This document shows, piece after piece, positions 48,591 to 59,400 of a DNA stretch of 64,000 nucleotides. Numbering within the stretch: position 1 is the first letter of the stretch; every line of letters starts with the position of its first letter. This stretch comes from Taudactylus pleione. Its lineage: Eukaryota; Chordata; Amphibia; Anura; Myobatrachidae. The position numbers and the translations under genes are program-made. The notes beneath the pieces are model-generated. The model ran no database searches. It saw only the letters and a list, made by a program, of their open reading frames with translations, and was not told the origin of the DNA. The stretch covers positions 1,097,501 to 1,161,500 of the forward strand of contig JAUIMM010000740.1 of NCBI GenBank assembly GCA_031769625.1, written 5' to 3'.

Positions 48591-51500
48591 GAGGTACAGG
48601 GGGTGGGAGAGGGTAGCAGGTATTGTGAGGTATAGGGGGTGGGTGAGAGAAGAGGTAGTGTGAGGTGCAGGGGGTGGGTGAGAGAAATAGGTAGTGTGAG
48701 GTGCAGGGGGTTTGTGAGAGCAGAGGTAGTATGAGGTGCAGGGGGTTGGGAGAGAGAAGCAGGTAGTGTGAGGTACAGGGGGTGGGTGAGAGAAGAGGTA
48801 GTGTGAGGTGCAGGGGGTGGGTGAGAGAAGCAGGTAGTGTGAGGTGCAGGGGGAGGTTGAGAGAAGCAGGTAGTGTGAGGTGCAGGGGGAGGGAGAGAGA
48901 AGCAAGTAGTGTGAGGTGCAGTGGGTGGGTGAGAGAAGCAGGTAGTGTGAGGTACAGGGGGTTGGGAGAGAGAAGCAGGTAGTGTGAGGTGCAGGGGGTG
49001 GCTGAGAGACGCAGGTAGTGTGAGGTGCAGATGGTGGGTGAGAGATGCAGGTAGTGTGAGGTGCAGGGGGTGGGTGAATGAAGCAGGTAGTGTGAGGTAC
49101 AGGGGGTTGGGAGAGAGAAGCAGGTAGTGTGAGGTACAGGGGGTGGGTAAGTGAAGCAGGTAGTGTGAGGTACAGGGGGTGGGAGAGGGAAGCATGTAGT
49201 GTGAGGTACAGGGGGTGGGTGAGAGAAGCAGGTAATGTGAGGTACAGGTGGTTGGTGAGAGAAGCAGGTAGTGTGATGTGCGGTGGGTGGGTGAGCGAGT
49301 CAGGTAGTGTGAGGTGCAGGGGGTGGGTGAGAGAAGCAGGTAATGTGAGGTACAGGTTGTTGGTGAGAGAGTCAGGTAGTGTGAGGTGCAGGGGGTGGGT
49401 GAGGGAGATGTAGGTAGTGTGAGGTGCAGGGGGTGGGTGAGAGAAGTAGGTAGTGTGAGGTGCAGGGGTTGGGTTAGAGAAGTAGGTGGTATGAGGTGCA
49501 GGGGGTGGGTGAGAGAAGTAGGTAGTGTGAGTTGCAAGGGGTGGGTGAGAGAAGCAGGTGGTGTGAGGTGCAGGGGTTGGGTTAGAGAAGCTGGTGGTGT
49601 GAGGTGCAGGGGGTGGGTTAGAGAAGTAGGTAGTGTGAGGTGCAGGGGGTGGGTGAGAGAAGTAGGCAGTGAGAGTTGCAGGGGGTGGGTGAGAGAAGTA
49701 GGTAATGTGAGGTGCAGGGGGTGGGATAGGGAGGTAGATAGTGTGAGGTACACGGGGTTGGTGAGAGAAGCAGGTAGTGTGAGGTACAGGGGGTTGGTGA
49801 GTAAAGCAGGTAGTGTGAGGTTACAGGGTGTGGGAGAGAGAAGCAGGTAATGTGAGGTTACAGGGTGTGGGAGAGAGAAGCAGTTAGTGTGAGGTACAGA
49901 GGGGGGGTGAGAGAAGCAGGTAGTGTGAGGTTCAGGGGTGGGTGAGAGAAACAGGTAGTGTGAGGTGCAGGGGGTGGGTGAGAGAAGCAGGTAGTGTAAG
50001 GTACAGGGGGTTGGAAGAGAGAAGCAGGTAGTGTGAGGTTACAGGGTGTGGGAGAAAGAAGCAGTTAGTGTGAGGTACAGAGGGGGGTGAGAGAAGCAGG
50101 TAGTGTGAGGTACAGGGGTGGGTGAGAGAAACAGGTAGTGTGAGGTGCAGGGGGAGGGTGAGAGAAACAATTAGTGTGAGGTGCAGGGGGTGGGTGAGAG
50201 AATAGGTAGTATGAGGTGCAGGGGGTGGGTGAGAGAAGCAGGTAGTGTGAGGTGCGGTGGGTGGGTGAGAGAGTCAGGTAGTGTGAGGTGCAGAGAGTGG
50301 CTGAGAGAAGCAGGTAGTGTGAGGTGCAGGGGGTTGGTGAGAGAAGTAGGTAGTGTGAGGTGCAGGGGGTGGGTGAGAGAAGTAGGTAGTGTGAGGTGCA
50401 GGGGGTGGGTGAGAGAAGTAGGTAGTGTGAGGTGCAGAGGGTGGGTTAGAGAAGTAGGTAATATGAGGTGCAGGGTGTGGGTGAGAGAAGTAGGTAGTGT
50501 GAGTTGCAGGGGGTGGGTGAGAGAAGTAGGTAATGTGAGGTGAGGGGGTGGGAGAGGGAGGTAGGTATTGTGAGGTGAGGGGGTGGGTGAGAGAAGCAGG
50601 TAGTGTGAGGTGCGGTGGGTGGGTGAGAGAGTCAGGTAGTGTGAGGTGCAGAGAGTGGCTGAGAGAAGCAGGCAGTGTGAGGTACATGGGGTTGGTGAGA
50701 GAAGCAGGTAGTGTGAGGTACAGGGGGTTGGTGAGTGAAGCAGGTAGTGTGAGGTTACGGGGGGTGATAGAGAGAAGCAGGTAGTGTGAGGTACAGGGGG
50801 TGGGAGAGAGAAGCAGGTAATGAGAGGTTACAGGATGTGGGAGAGAGAAGCAGTTAGTGTGAGGTACAGAGGGGGTTTGAGAGAAGCAGGTAGTGTGAGG
50901 TACAGGGGTGGGTGAGAGAAGCAGGTAGTGTGAGGTGCAGGGGGAGGGTGAGAGAAGCAAGTAGTGTGAGGTGCAGTGGGTGGGTGAGAGAAGCAGGTAG
51001 TGTGAGGTACAGGGGGTTGGGAGAGAGAAGCAGGTAGTGTGAGGTGCAGGGGGTGGGTGAGAGACGCAGGTAGTGTGAGGTGCAGAGGGTGGGTGAGAGA
51101 TGCAGGTAGTGTGAGGTGCAGGGGGTGGGTGAGTGAAGCAGGTAGTGTGAGGTACAGGGGGTTGGGAGAGAGAAGCAGGTAGTGTGAGGTACAGGGGGTG
51201 GGTAAGTGAAGCAGGTAGTGTGAGGTACAGGGGGTGGGAGAGGGAAGCACGTAGTGTGAGGTGCAGGGGGTGGGTGAGAGAAGCAGGTAATGTGAGGTAC
51301 AGGTGGTTGGTGAGAGAAGTAGGTAGTGTGATGTGCGGTGGGTGGGTGAGCGAGTCAGGTAGTGTGAGGTGCAGGGGGTGGGTGAGAGAAGCAGGTAATG
51401 TGAGGTACAGGTTGTTGGTGAGAGAGTCAGGTAGTGTGAGGTGCAGGGGGTGGGTGAGAGAGATGTAGGTAGTGTGAGGTGCAGGGGGTGGGTGAGAGAA

Positions 51501-52560
51501 GTAGGTAGTGTGAGGTGCAGGGGTTGGGTTAGAGAAGCAGGTGGTATGAGGTGCAGGGGTTGGGTTAGAGAAGCAGGTGGTGTGAGGTGCAGGGGGTGGG
51601 TTAGAGAAGTAGGTAGTGTGAGGTGCAGGGGGTGAGTGAGAGAAGTAGGCAGTGAGAGTTGCAGGGGGTGGGTGAGAGAAGTAGGTAATGTGAGGCGCAG
51701 GGGGTGGGATAGGGAGGTAGGTAGTGTGAGGTGAGGGGGTGGGTGAGTGAAGCAGGCAGTGTGATGTACACGGGGTTGGTGAGAGAAGCAGGTAGTGTGA
51801 GGTACAGGGGGCTGGTGAGTGATGCAGGTAGTGTGAGTTTACAGGGTATGGGAGAGAGAAGCAGTTAGTGTGAGGTACAGAAGGGGGGTGAGAGAAGCAG
51901 GTAGTGTGAGGTACAGGGGTGGGTGAGAGAAACAGGTAGTGTGTGGTGCAGGGGGAGGGTGAGATAAGCAAGTACTGAGAGGTGCAGGGGGTGGGTGAAA
52001 GAAGCAGGTAGTGTGAGGTACAGGGGGTTGGAAGAGAGAAGCAGGTAGTGTGAGGTACAGAGGGTTGGGAGAGAGAAGCAGGTAGTATGAGGTGCAGGGG
52101 GTGGGTGAGTGAAGCAGGTAGTGTGAGGTACAGGGGGTGGGTGAGAGAAGCAGGTAGTGTGAGGTACAGGGGTGGGTGAGAGAAACAGGTTGTGTTAGGT
52201 GCCTGGGGTGGGTGAGAGAAGCAGGTATTGTGAGGTACTGGGGGTGGGAGAGAGAAGCAGGTAGTGTGAGGTACAGGGGGTTGGGAGAGAGAAGCAGGTA
52301 GTGTGAGGTACAGGGGGTTGGGAGAGAGAAGCAGGTAGTGTGAGGTGCAAGGGGTGGGTGAGTGAAGCAGGTAGTGTGAGGTGCAGGGGGTTGGTGAGAG
52401 ATGTAAGTATTGTGAGGTGCAGGGGGTGGGTGAGAGAAGTAGGTAGTGTGAGGTACAGAGGTGGGTGAGAGAAGCAGGTAGAGTGAGGTACAGGGGTGTG
52501 TGAGAGAAGCAGGTAGTGTGAGGTGCAGAGGGTGGGTGAGTGAAGCAGGTAGTGTGAGGT
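48591..52560 (+). repeat. Higher-order block B4, about 4.0 kb, shortened
   Basis: Fourth, shorter copy. Landmarks at 42,426-42,997 recur at 49,129-49,700 (offset 6,703 bp) and those at 44,336-44,620 recur at 51,184-51,468 (offset 6,848 bp). The end landmark GGGTGTGTGAGAG is near 52,493. Compared with B3 it lacks about 2.7 kb. Beyond it the higher-order order is lost and the array grades into the 35-bp variant. Confidence 0.6.
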
Positions 52561-53191
52561 ACAGGGGGTGGGACAGGGTAGCAGGTATTGTGAGGTATAG
52601 GGGGTGGGTGAGAGAAGAGGTAGTGTGAGGTGCAGGGGGTGGGTGAGAGAAGTAGGTAGTGTGAGGTGCAGGGGGTTTGTGAGAGAAGAGGTAGTATGAG
52701 GTGCAGGGGGTGGGTGAGAGAAGCAGGTAGTGTGAGGTGCAGAGGGTGGGTGAGAGAAGAGGTAGTGTGAGGTGCAGGGGGAGGGTGAGAGAAACAGGTA
52801 GTGTGAGGTGCAGTGGGTGGGTGAGAGAAGTAGGTAGTGTGAGGTGCAGTGGGTGGATGAGAGATGTAGGTAGTTTGAGGTGCAGGGGGTGGGAGAGGGT
52901 AGCAGGTATTGTGAGGTATAGGGGGTGGGTGAGAGAAGAGGTAGTGTGAGGTGCAGGGGGTGGGAGAGGGTGGGATAGGGAGATAGGTACTGTGAGGTGA
53001 GGGGGTAGGAGAGAGAGGAAGGTAGTGAGAGGTGCAGGGGGTGGGAGAGAGAAACAGGTAGTGTGAGGTACAGGGGGTTGGTGATAGAAGCAGGTAGTGT
53101 GAGGTACAGGGGGTTGGTGAGTGAAGCAGGTAGTGTGAGGTACAGGGGGTGGGTGAGAGAATTAGGTAGTGTGATCTGCAGTGGGTGGGAG

Positions 53192-54345
53192 AGGGAGGTA
53201 GGTAGTGTGAGGTGCAGGGGGTGGGAGAGGGAGGTAGGTATTGTGAGGTGAGGGGGTGGGAGAGGGAAGTTGGTAGTGTGAGGTGAGGTGGTGGGAGAGG
53301 GAGATAGGTAGTGTGAGGTGAGGGGGTGGGAGAGGGAGGTAGGTAGTTTGAGGTGTGGTGGTGGGGGAGGGAGGTAGGTAGTGTGTGGTGAGGTGTTGGG
53401 AGGGGGAGGTAGTTAGTGTGAGGTGAGGGGTGGGAGAGGGAGGTAGGTAGTGTGAGGTGAAGGGGTGGGATATGGAAGTAGGTAGTTTGAGGTGCAGGGG
53501 GTGGGAGAGGGAGATAGGTAGTGTGAGGTGAGGGGGTGGGAGAGGGAGGTAGGTAGTGTGTGGTGAGTGGGTGAGAGAAGTAGGTAATGTGAGGTGAGGG
53601 GGTGGTAGAGGGAAGTAGGTAGTGTGAGGTGATGGCGTGGGAGAGGGAGATAGGTAGTGCGAGGTACAGGGGGTGGGTGAGGGAGGTAGGTAGTGTGAGA
53701 TGTGGGGGTGGGAGAGGGAGATAGGTAGTGTGAGGTGAGGGTGTGGGAGAGGGAGGTAGGTAGTGTGAGGTGAGGGGGTGGGAGAGGGAGATAGGTAGTG
53801 TGAGGTGATGGGGTGGGAGAGGGAAGTTGGTAGTGTGAGATGAGGGGGTGGGAGAGGGAGATAGGTAGTGTGAGGTGAGGGGGTGGGAGAGGGAGGTAGG
53901 TAGTGTGAGGTGAGGGGGTGGGAGAGGGAGGTAGGTAGTGTGAGGTGAGGGGGTGGGAGAGGGAGGTAGGTAGTGTGAGGTGAGGGGGTGGGAGAGGGAG
54001 GTAGGTTATGTGAGTTGAGGGGGTGGGAGAGGGAGGTAGGAAGTGTGAGGTGAAGGGGTGGGAGAGGGAGGTAGGTAGTGTGAGGTGCTGGGGGTGGGAG
54101 AGGGAAGCAGGTAGTGTGAGGTGAGGGGGTGGGAGAGGGAAGTAGGTAATGTGAGGTGCAGGGGGTGGGAGAGGGAGATAGGTAGTGTGAGGTGAGGGGG
54201 TGGGAGAGGGAGGTAGGTAGTGTGAGGTGAGGGGTTTGGGAGAGGGAGGTAGGTAGTGTGAGGTGAGGTGGTGGGAGAGGGAGGTAGGTAGTGTGAGGTG
54301 TGGGGGTGGGAGAGGGAAGTAGGTAGTGTGAGATGTGGGGGTTGT
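53192..54345 (+). repeat. 35-bp variant at the right edge of the array
   Basis: From about 53.2 kb most units have GAGGTGAGGGGGTGGGAGAG in place of the usual GTGCAGGGGG form, which makes them 35 bp long. The GAGGGAGGTAGGTAG or GAGGGAGATAGG segment replaces GAGAGAAGCAGG. The period is no longer a multiple of three, so translations cycle through three frames and repeat every 35 residues. The same 35-bp variants occur singly or in short runs elsewhere (for example about 11,300 and 18,600). Only here do they form a block of about 33 units. Confidence 0.85.
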
Positions 54346-54900
54346 GATGGAAGCAGAGGCTGAATCTCATTGTCAAAGTCCCTAAAACTTTTTTTTTTTC
54401 AGGGGGGTCTTCAAATAAAATTTCCATACCCCCACAAATTACTACTCCAAGCACTGGCTAACAGCACAATAAGCTGTGTGTCCTGAGGGAGAGCACTAGG
54501 TGCTGTGTCTGCTCCAAGCACATCGTATAATGAGATCATTCCTAGTATCAGTCACCTGGCCCCCACCTGCTCTCATCACATTTATCTTCACACCCTCCAG
54601 GATGAATCTGCGGCGCTGTGTTCTCTCAGTTTTGTGTTGTGCTAAATAATTATAGACCTATAATAACCCATCTGCTGCTCAGGGCAGAAAGCTCATTTGT
54701 CTGTTATTAAATACTAATTTTCCATCATGACTACTTGAAACTGGTGCTGAGTGGTTTTGGGATTTACAAAATTAGAACACACTCGAACTAAAGGGTTCTA
54801 CAGGTGATGTAGATAGAGGTGATGTGTCCTCAGCAGGACACATCGGTGGCCTGCGCTGGGATGCTCTTTCTACCAGTACCGGGTAAACAGTGGCAGCGGA
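54346..54900. other. Right flank of the 36-bp array, no gene seen
   Basis: Single-copy-like sequence with a T-run (about 54391-54400) and short open frames on the minus strand that have no recognisable domain. CTGAATC at 54359-54365 is a weak echo of a Harbinger-like MITE end (see the element at 9507), but there is no supporting terminus. Confidence 0.4.
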
Positions 54901-55100
54901 TGATGTTTCCCTCCGGCGTGAGCTGATTGGAGCTCGCTGCCAGGCAGCCTTCATGCAGCATCAGAAGCATTGGGTGTTTGGCTCTGGCCATGAGCCAATC
55001 ACAGCTCATGGACCAGCAGCCAATAGCAGGCGGCCAAGGCGAGCCAATCACGGCTCGCCACGTTATAGCCTCATCCACTCATGGCATCTTATATTGGCGG
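54901..55100 (+). promoter_or_regulatory. Cluster of CCAAT boxes inside short inverted repeats
   Basis: Within about 180 bp there are five CCAAT pentamers. Two are in ATTGG orientation (about 54924-54928 and 55091-55098) and three in CCAAT orientation (about 54995, 55019 and 55044). Three of them sit between arms of a short inverted repeat: GAGCT/AGCTC around GATTGG, TGAGC/GCTCA around CAATCACA, and CGAGCC/GGCTCG around AATCAC. A run of CCAAT boxes followed by TTATAG or TTATATT is promoter-like and would bind NF-Y in vertebrates. It may belong to an LTR or other dispersed element. No downstream gene is visible. Confidence 0.35.
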
Positions 55101-55411
55101 TGGAGAGAGGAGAAAAGACCTCCTGAAGACTAGAAGAAGAGAGGAGCCACGGAAGTTCTGGCAGCCATGGAAGAGGCCAGAAGACGCAGCTGTCAAGACA
55201 GAATATGAACAGCGGTGGCTGGAGGTGGAGAAGAGAATGTGGAGCTGCTGGCCAGGTTGGGCCAGTGGCAGAAGAAAGAAGCTGAGGACCAGAGAAGTGC
55301 TGCAGTGTTGGGAAGCAAAAGAGCTAACGAAACTCCCCACTGCAGCCTTTCCCAACATACCGGTAGGCGGCTTTGGGCCACCGGTATTAATTAATCCCTC
55401 CCTAGACCACC
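55101..55411. other. Purine-rich segment with an open frame, not called as a gene
   Basis: A plus-strand open frame of 119 codons (55081-55440) begins near the CCAAT cluster and encodes a basic, tryptophan-containing sequence that matches no domain I recognise. Overlapping minus frames of similar length exist, so openness is not informative. It may be part of the same dispersed element as the CCAAT cluster. Confidence 0.3.
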
Positions 55412-55570
55412 AGGTGTCAGGCACTAGGCCCATGGTGTAAAGTCAGGCATTAGGCCTGTGCCACTGATAGGTGGGCACTAGGCCTGGGCACCATAGGGGG
55501 CAATAGGCCCTATAGATTATAAATTAACCCTGTTAGGAGTGAGTGACCTACGTGTTAGGCCCAGGTCACT
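55412..55570 (+). repeat. Degenerate short repeats with GGCACTAGGCC core
   Basis: The core GGCACTAGGCC and variants (GGCATTAGGCC, GGGCACTAGGCC, GCAATAGGCCC, GTTAGGCCC) recur about five to six times at irregular spacing of roughly 20-60 bp. They are probably remnants of a short tandem repeat within a dispersed element that may also include the CCAAT cluster upstream. Confidence 0.5.
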
Positions 55571-56364
55571 AAAAGTGCAAATAGATGGGCCATCCTAATG
55601 TAACCCCTGAAATGTTACTACTATATAGTATAGCTTGTTATGCAATAGTTGAGTTACTATCTCACCATGGTGTGCCTCCACCCAAGTCAATAAACTTCAC
55701 TATGCAAGTGAGTAGAGGGCTTGACTTGGGAAACTCCTTCTTAGTATAAGTGATATAATAGGTCCAATTTAAACTCAAAATATACACAATGCATAAAATA
55801 ATACTGACATTAGATTTCAATTTTATTCATCTGGAACAATTGAGATTCCTGTGTCCATCTGCAAAAAATTCTTTACTGAGTGAAGTCTACAATATATGCT
55901 ATATCAGGGGTAACAATCACAAATAAATTAAAAGAACAACATATATATATTATACAACATATATAGTTTAAAATAATATATATGTATATACTCCCATACC
56001 TACTATAATACACTTAACACTATCACATACATTAAAATATAAATAATAATAGTCCTTCACTTCTTGACAAAAATAAAACTACTGCCTAAAACATTAACTG
56101 GTTATAAGAGTGCAGTCTAGCTATTTACTCAGGCCCGGGCTAAGAAATTTATTTTATTTGTATTCCAGTAATAAGCTTTGCCGTAGTCCTAGTGTAGAGA
56201 AAAGGTGACAGTGTGGAGGAGAGCGGTTCTGTATAATGTTACATTTATCAATGTTAATAGTTCACAATATTTAATAGGGTTCTGGTTGCCAAAGAGCTCA
56301 GCACTAAGTTTGAAGTGGAGTTCAACTCAATTTTGGCAGCTGGATAAATTGATAGAAAATTACT
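55571..56364. other. AT-rich spacer, no gene seen
   Basis: Includes a 10-bp inverted repeat (CCCAAGTCAA near 55682 and TTGACTTGGG near 55722-55731) around a loop of about 30 bases, and a strongly AT-rich, TATATA-bearing part at about 55930-56060. The last 200 bases before the 57-bp array are single-copy-like. The plus frame that enters the array from 56205 has about 50 non-repeat codons with no recognisable motif. Confidence 0.4.
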
Positions 56365-56479
56365 GTTGCAGTGTTACAGCGATCTTCCCAGCCTTTATAC
56401 AGAGTAATAGTCCTTCAGCAAATTGCAGTGTTACAGCTATCTTTCCAGCCTTTATAAAGTATAATAGTCCCTCAGCAAA

Positions 56480-59400
56480 TTGCAGTGTTACAGCTATCTT
56501 CCCAGCCTTTATACAGTGTAATAGTCCTTCAGCAAATTGCAGTGATACAGCTATCTTCCCAGCCATTATACAGTGTAATAGTCCCTCAGCAAATTGCAGT
56601 GTTACAGCTATCTTTCCAGCCTTTATAAAGTATAATAGTCCCTCAGCAAATTGCAGTGTTACAGCTATCTTCCCAGCCTTTATACAGTGTAATAGTCCTT
56701 CAGCAAATTGCAGTGATACAGCTATCTTCCCAGCCATTATACAGTGTAATAGTCCCTCAGCAAATTGCAGTGTTACAGCTATCTTTCCAGCCTTTATAAA
56801 GTATAATAGTCCCTCAGCAAATTGCAGTGTTACAGCTATCTTCCCAGCCTTTATACAGTGTAATAGTCCTTCAGCAAATTGCAGTGATACAGTTATCTTC
56901 CCAGCCTTTATACAGTGTAATAGTCCTTCAGCAAATTGCAGTGTTACAGCTATCTTTCCAGCCTTTATAAAGTATAATAGTCCCTCAGCAAATTGCAGTG
57001 TTATAGCTATCTTTCCAGCCATTAAACAGTGTATTAGTCCTTCAACATAATGCAGTGTTATAGCTATCTTCCCAGCCTTTATACAGTATTAGTCCCTCAG
57101 CAAATTGCAGTGTTACAGCTATCTTCCCAGCCTTTATACAGTATTAGTCCCTCAGCAAATTGCAGTGTCACAGCTATCTTCCCAGCCTTTATACAGTATT
57201 AGTCCCTCAGCAAATTACAGTGTTACAGTTATCTTCCCAGCCTTTATACAGTATAATAGTCCTTCAGCAAATTGCAGTGTTACAGCTATCTTCCCAACCT
57301 TTATACAGAATTAGTCCCTCAGCAAATTGCAGTGTTACAGTTATCTTCCCAGCCTTTATACAGTATAATAGTCCCTCAGCAAATTGCAGTGTTATAGCTA
57401 TCTTCCCAGCCTTTATACAGTATAATAGTCTTTAAGCAAATTGCAGTGTTACAGCTATCTTCCCAGCCTTTATACAGTATAATAGTCCCTCAGCAAATTG
57501 CAGTGATACAGCAATCTTCCCAGCCTTTATACAGTATAATAGTCCCTCAGCAAATTGCAGTGTTACAGCTGTCTTCCCAAACTTTATACAGTATAATAGT
57601 CCCTCAGCAAATTGCAGTGATACAGCTATCTTCCCAGCCTTTATACAGTATAATAGTCCTTCAGCAAATTGCAGTGATACAGCAATCTTCCCAGCCTTTA
57701 TACAGTGTAATAGTCCTTCAGCAAATTGCAGTATTACAGATATCTTCCCAACCTTTATACAGTGTAATAGTCTTTCAGCAAATTGCAGTGTTACAGCTAT
57801 CTTCCCTGCCTTTATACAGTGTAATAGTCTTTCAGCAAATTGCAGTGATACAGCTATCTTCCCAGCCTTTATACAGTATTAGTCCCTCAGCAAATTGCAG
57901 TGTTACAGCGGTCTTCCCAGCCTTTATACAGTGTAATAGTCTTTCAGCAAATTGCAGTGTTATAGCTATCTTCCCAGCTTTTATACAGTGTAATAGTCTT
58001 TCAGCAAATTGCAGTGATACAGCTATCTTCCCAGCCTTAATACAATGTTATAGTCCTTCAGCAAATTGCAGTGTTATAGCTATCTTCCCAGCCTTTATAC
58101 AATGTAATAGTCTTTCTGCAAATTGCAGTGTTACAGTAATCTTCCCAGCCTTTATACAGTGTAATAGTCTTTCAGCAAATTGCAGTGATACAGCTATCTT
58201 CCCAGCCTTTATACAGTATAATAGTCTTTCAGCAAATTGCAGTGTTACAGCTATCTTCCCAGCCTTTATACAGTATAATAGTCCTTCAGCAAATTGTAAT
58301 GTTACAGCTATCTTCCCAGCCTTTATACAGTGTTATAGCCTTTCAGCAAATTGCAGTGTTACAGTTATCTTCCCAGCCTTTATACAGTATAATAGTCTTT
58401 CAGCAAATTGCAGTGATACAGCTATCTTCCCAGCCTTTATACAGTATAATAGTCTTTCATCAAATTGCAGTGATACAGCTATCTTCCCAGCCTTTATACA
58501 GTATAATAGTCTTTCAGCAACTTGCAGTGATACAGCAATCTTCCCAGCCATTATACAGTATAATAGTCCTTCAGCAAATTGCAGTGTTACAGCTATCTTC
58601 CCAAACTTTATACAGTATAATAGTCCCTCAGCAAATTGCAGTGTTACAGCTATCTTCCCAGCCTTTATACAGTATAATAGTCCCTCAGCAAATTGCAGTG
58701 TTACAGCTATCTTCCCAGCGTTTATACAGTGTAATAGTCCCTCAGCAAATTGCAATGATACAGCTATCTTCCCAGCCTTTATACAGCGTAATAGTCCCTC
58801 AGCAAATTGCAGTGTTACAGCTATCTTCCCAGCCTTTATACAGTGTAATAGTCCTTCAGCAAATTGCAGTGATACAGCTATCTTCCCAGCCATTATACAG
58901 TGTAATAGTCCCTCAGCAAATTGCAGTGTTACAGCTATCTTTCCAGCCTTTATAAAGTATAATAGTCCCTCAGCAAATTGCAGTGTTACAGCTATCTTCC
59001 CAGCCTTTATACAGTGTAATAGTCCTTCAGCAAATTGCAGTGATACAGCTATCTTCCCAGCCATTATACAGTGTAATAGTCCCTCAGCAAATTGCAGTGT
59101 TACAGCTATCTTTCCAGCCTTTATAAAGTATAATAGTCCCTCAGCAAATTGCAGTGTTACAGCTATCTTCCCAGCCTTTATACAGTGTAATAGTCCTTCA
59201 GCAAATTGCAGTGATACAGTTATCTTCCCAGCCTTTATACAGTGTAATAGTCCTTCAGCAAATTGCAGTGTTACAGCTATCTTTCCAGCCTTTATAAAGT
59301 ATAATAGTCCCTCAGCAAATTGCAGTGTTATAGCTATCTTTCCAGCCATTAAACAGTGTATTAGTCCTTCAACATAATGCAGTGTTATAGCTATCTTCCC

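Larger units (their letters stand above)
10572..54345 (+). repeat. 36-bp minisatellite, main array (about 1,215 units)
   Basis: Head-to-tail units of 36 bp containing CAGGTAGTGTGAGG and GGGGGTGGGTGAGAG. Frequent variants are GTGCAG/GTACAG/GTTGCAG, GGGTGAGAG/GGGAGAGAG/GGGTGAGTG, GCAGG/GTAGG/GAGG, and single-base deletions giving 35-bp or 34-bp units. The G-rich strand stays on plus throughout this part. Since 36 is a multiple of three, all three minus frames and one plus frame are open over long stretches (up to 897 codons at 18099-20792, minus). The products are simple 12-residue repeats of the THPLHLTLPASL or REAGSVRCRGWV type with no flanking domain, so they are not called as genes. Internal higher-order structure is described in separate entries. 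Confidence 0.97.

Noticed and set aside
10572..54345. Possible CRISPR array (repeat period of 36 bp)
   Set aside because: Units are directly contiguous with no unique spacers, there are no cas genes, and the surrounding sequence is eukaryotic.
10572..54345. Resemblance to immunoglobulin switch regions or recombination hotspot motifs
   Set aside because: The units lack the AGCT or GAGCTGGGG pattern of switch repeats and do not fit the 13-base CCNCCNTNNCCNC motif on the C-rich strand. No immunoglobulin exons are nearby.
54346..54380. Right terminal repeat of the MITE that starts at 9507
   Set aside because: Only CTGAATC matches the expected terminus. Seven bases are not enough, and no target duplication is present.
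55081..55440. 119-codon plus-strand open frame downstream of the CCAAT cluster
   Set aside because: No recognised domain, overlapping open frames on the other strand, and a likely dispersed-repeat context.
57446..59377. 643-codon plus-strand open frame in the 57-bp array
   Set aside because: Same cause: a 57-bp unit without stops in this frame. The minus strand is also open for up to 551 codons, and some units carry stops.
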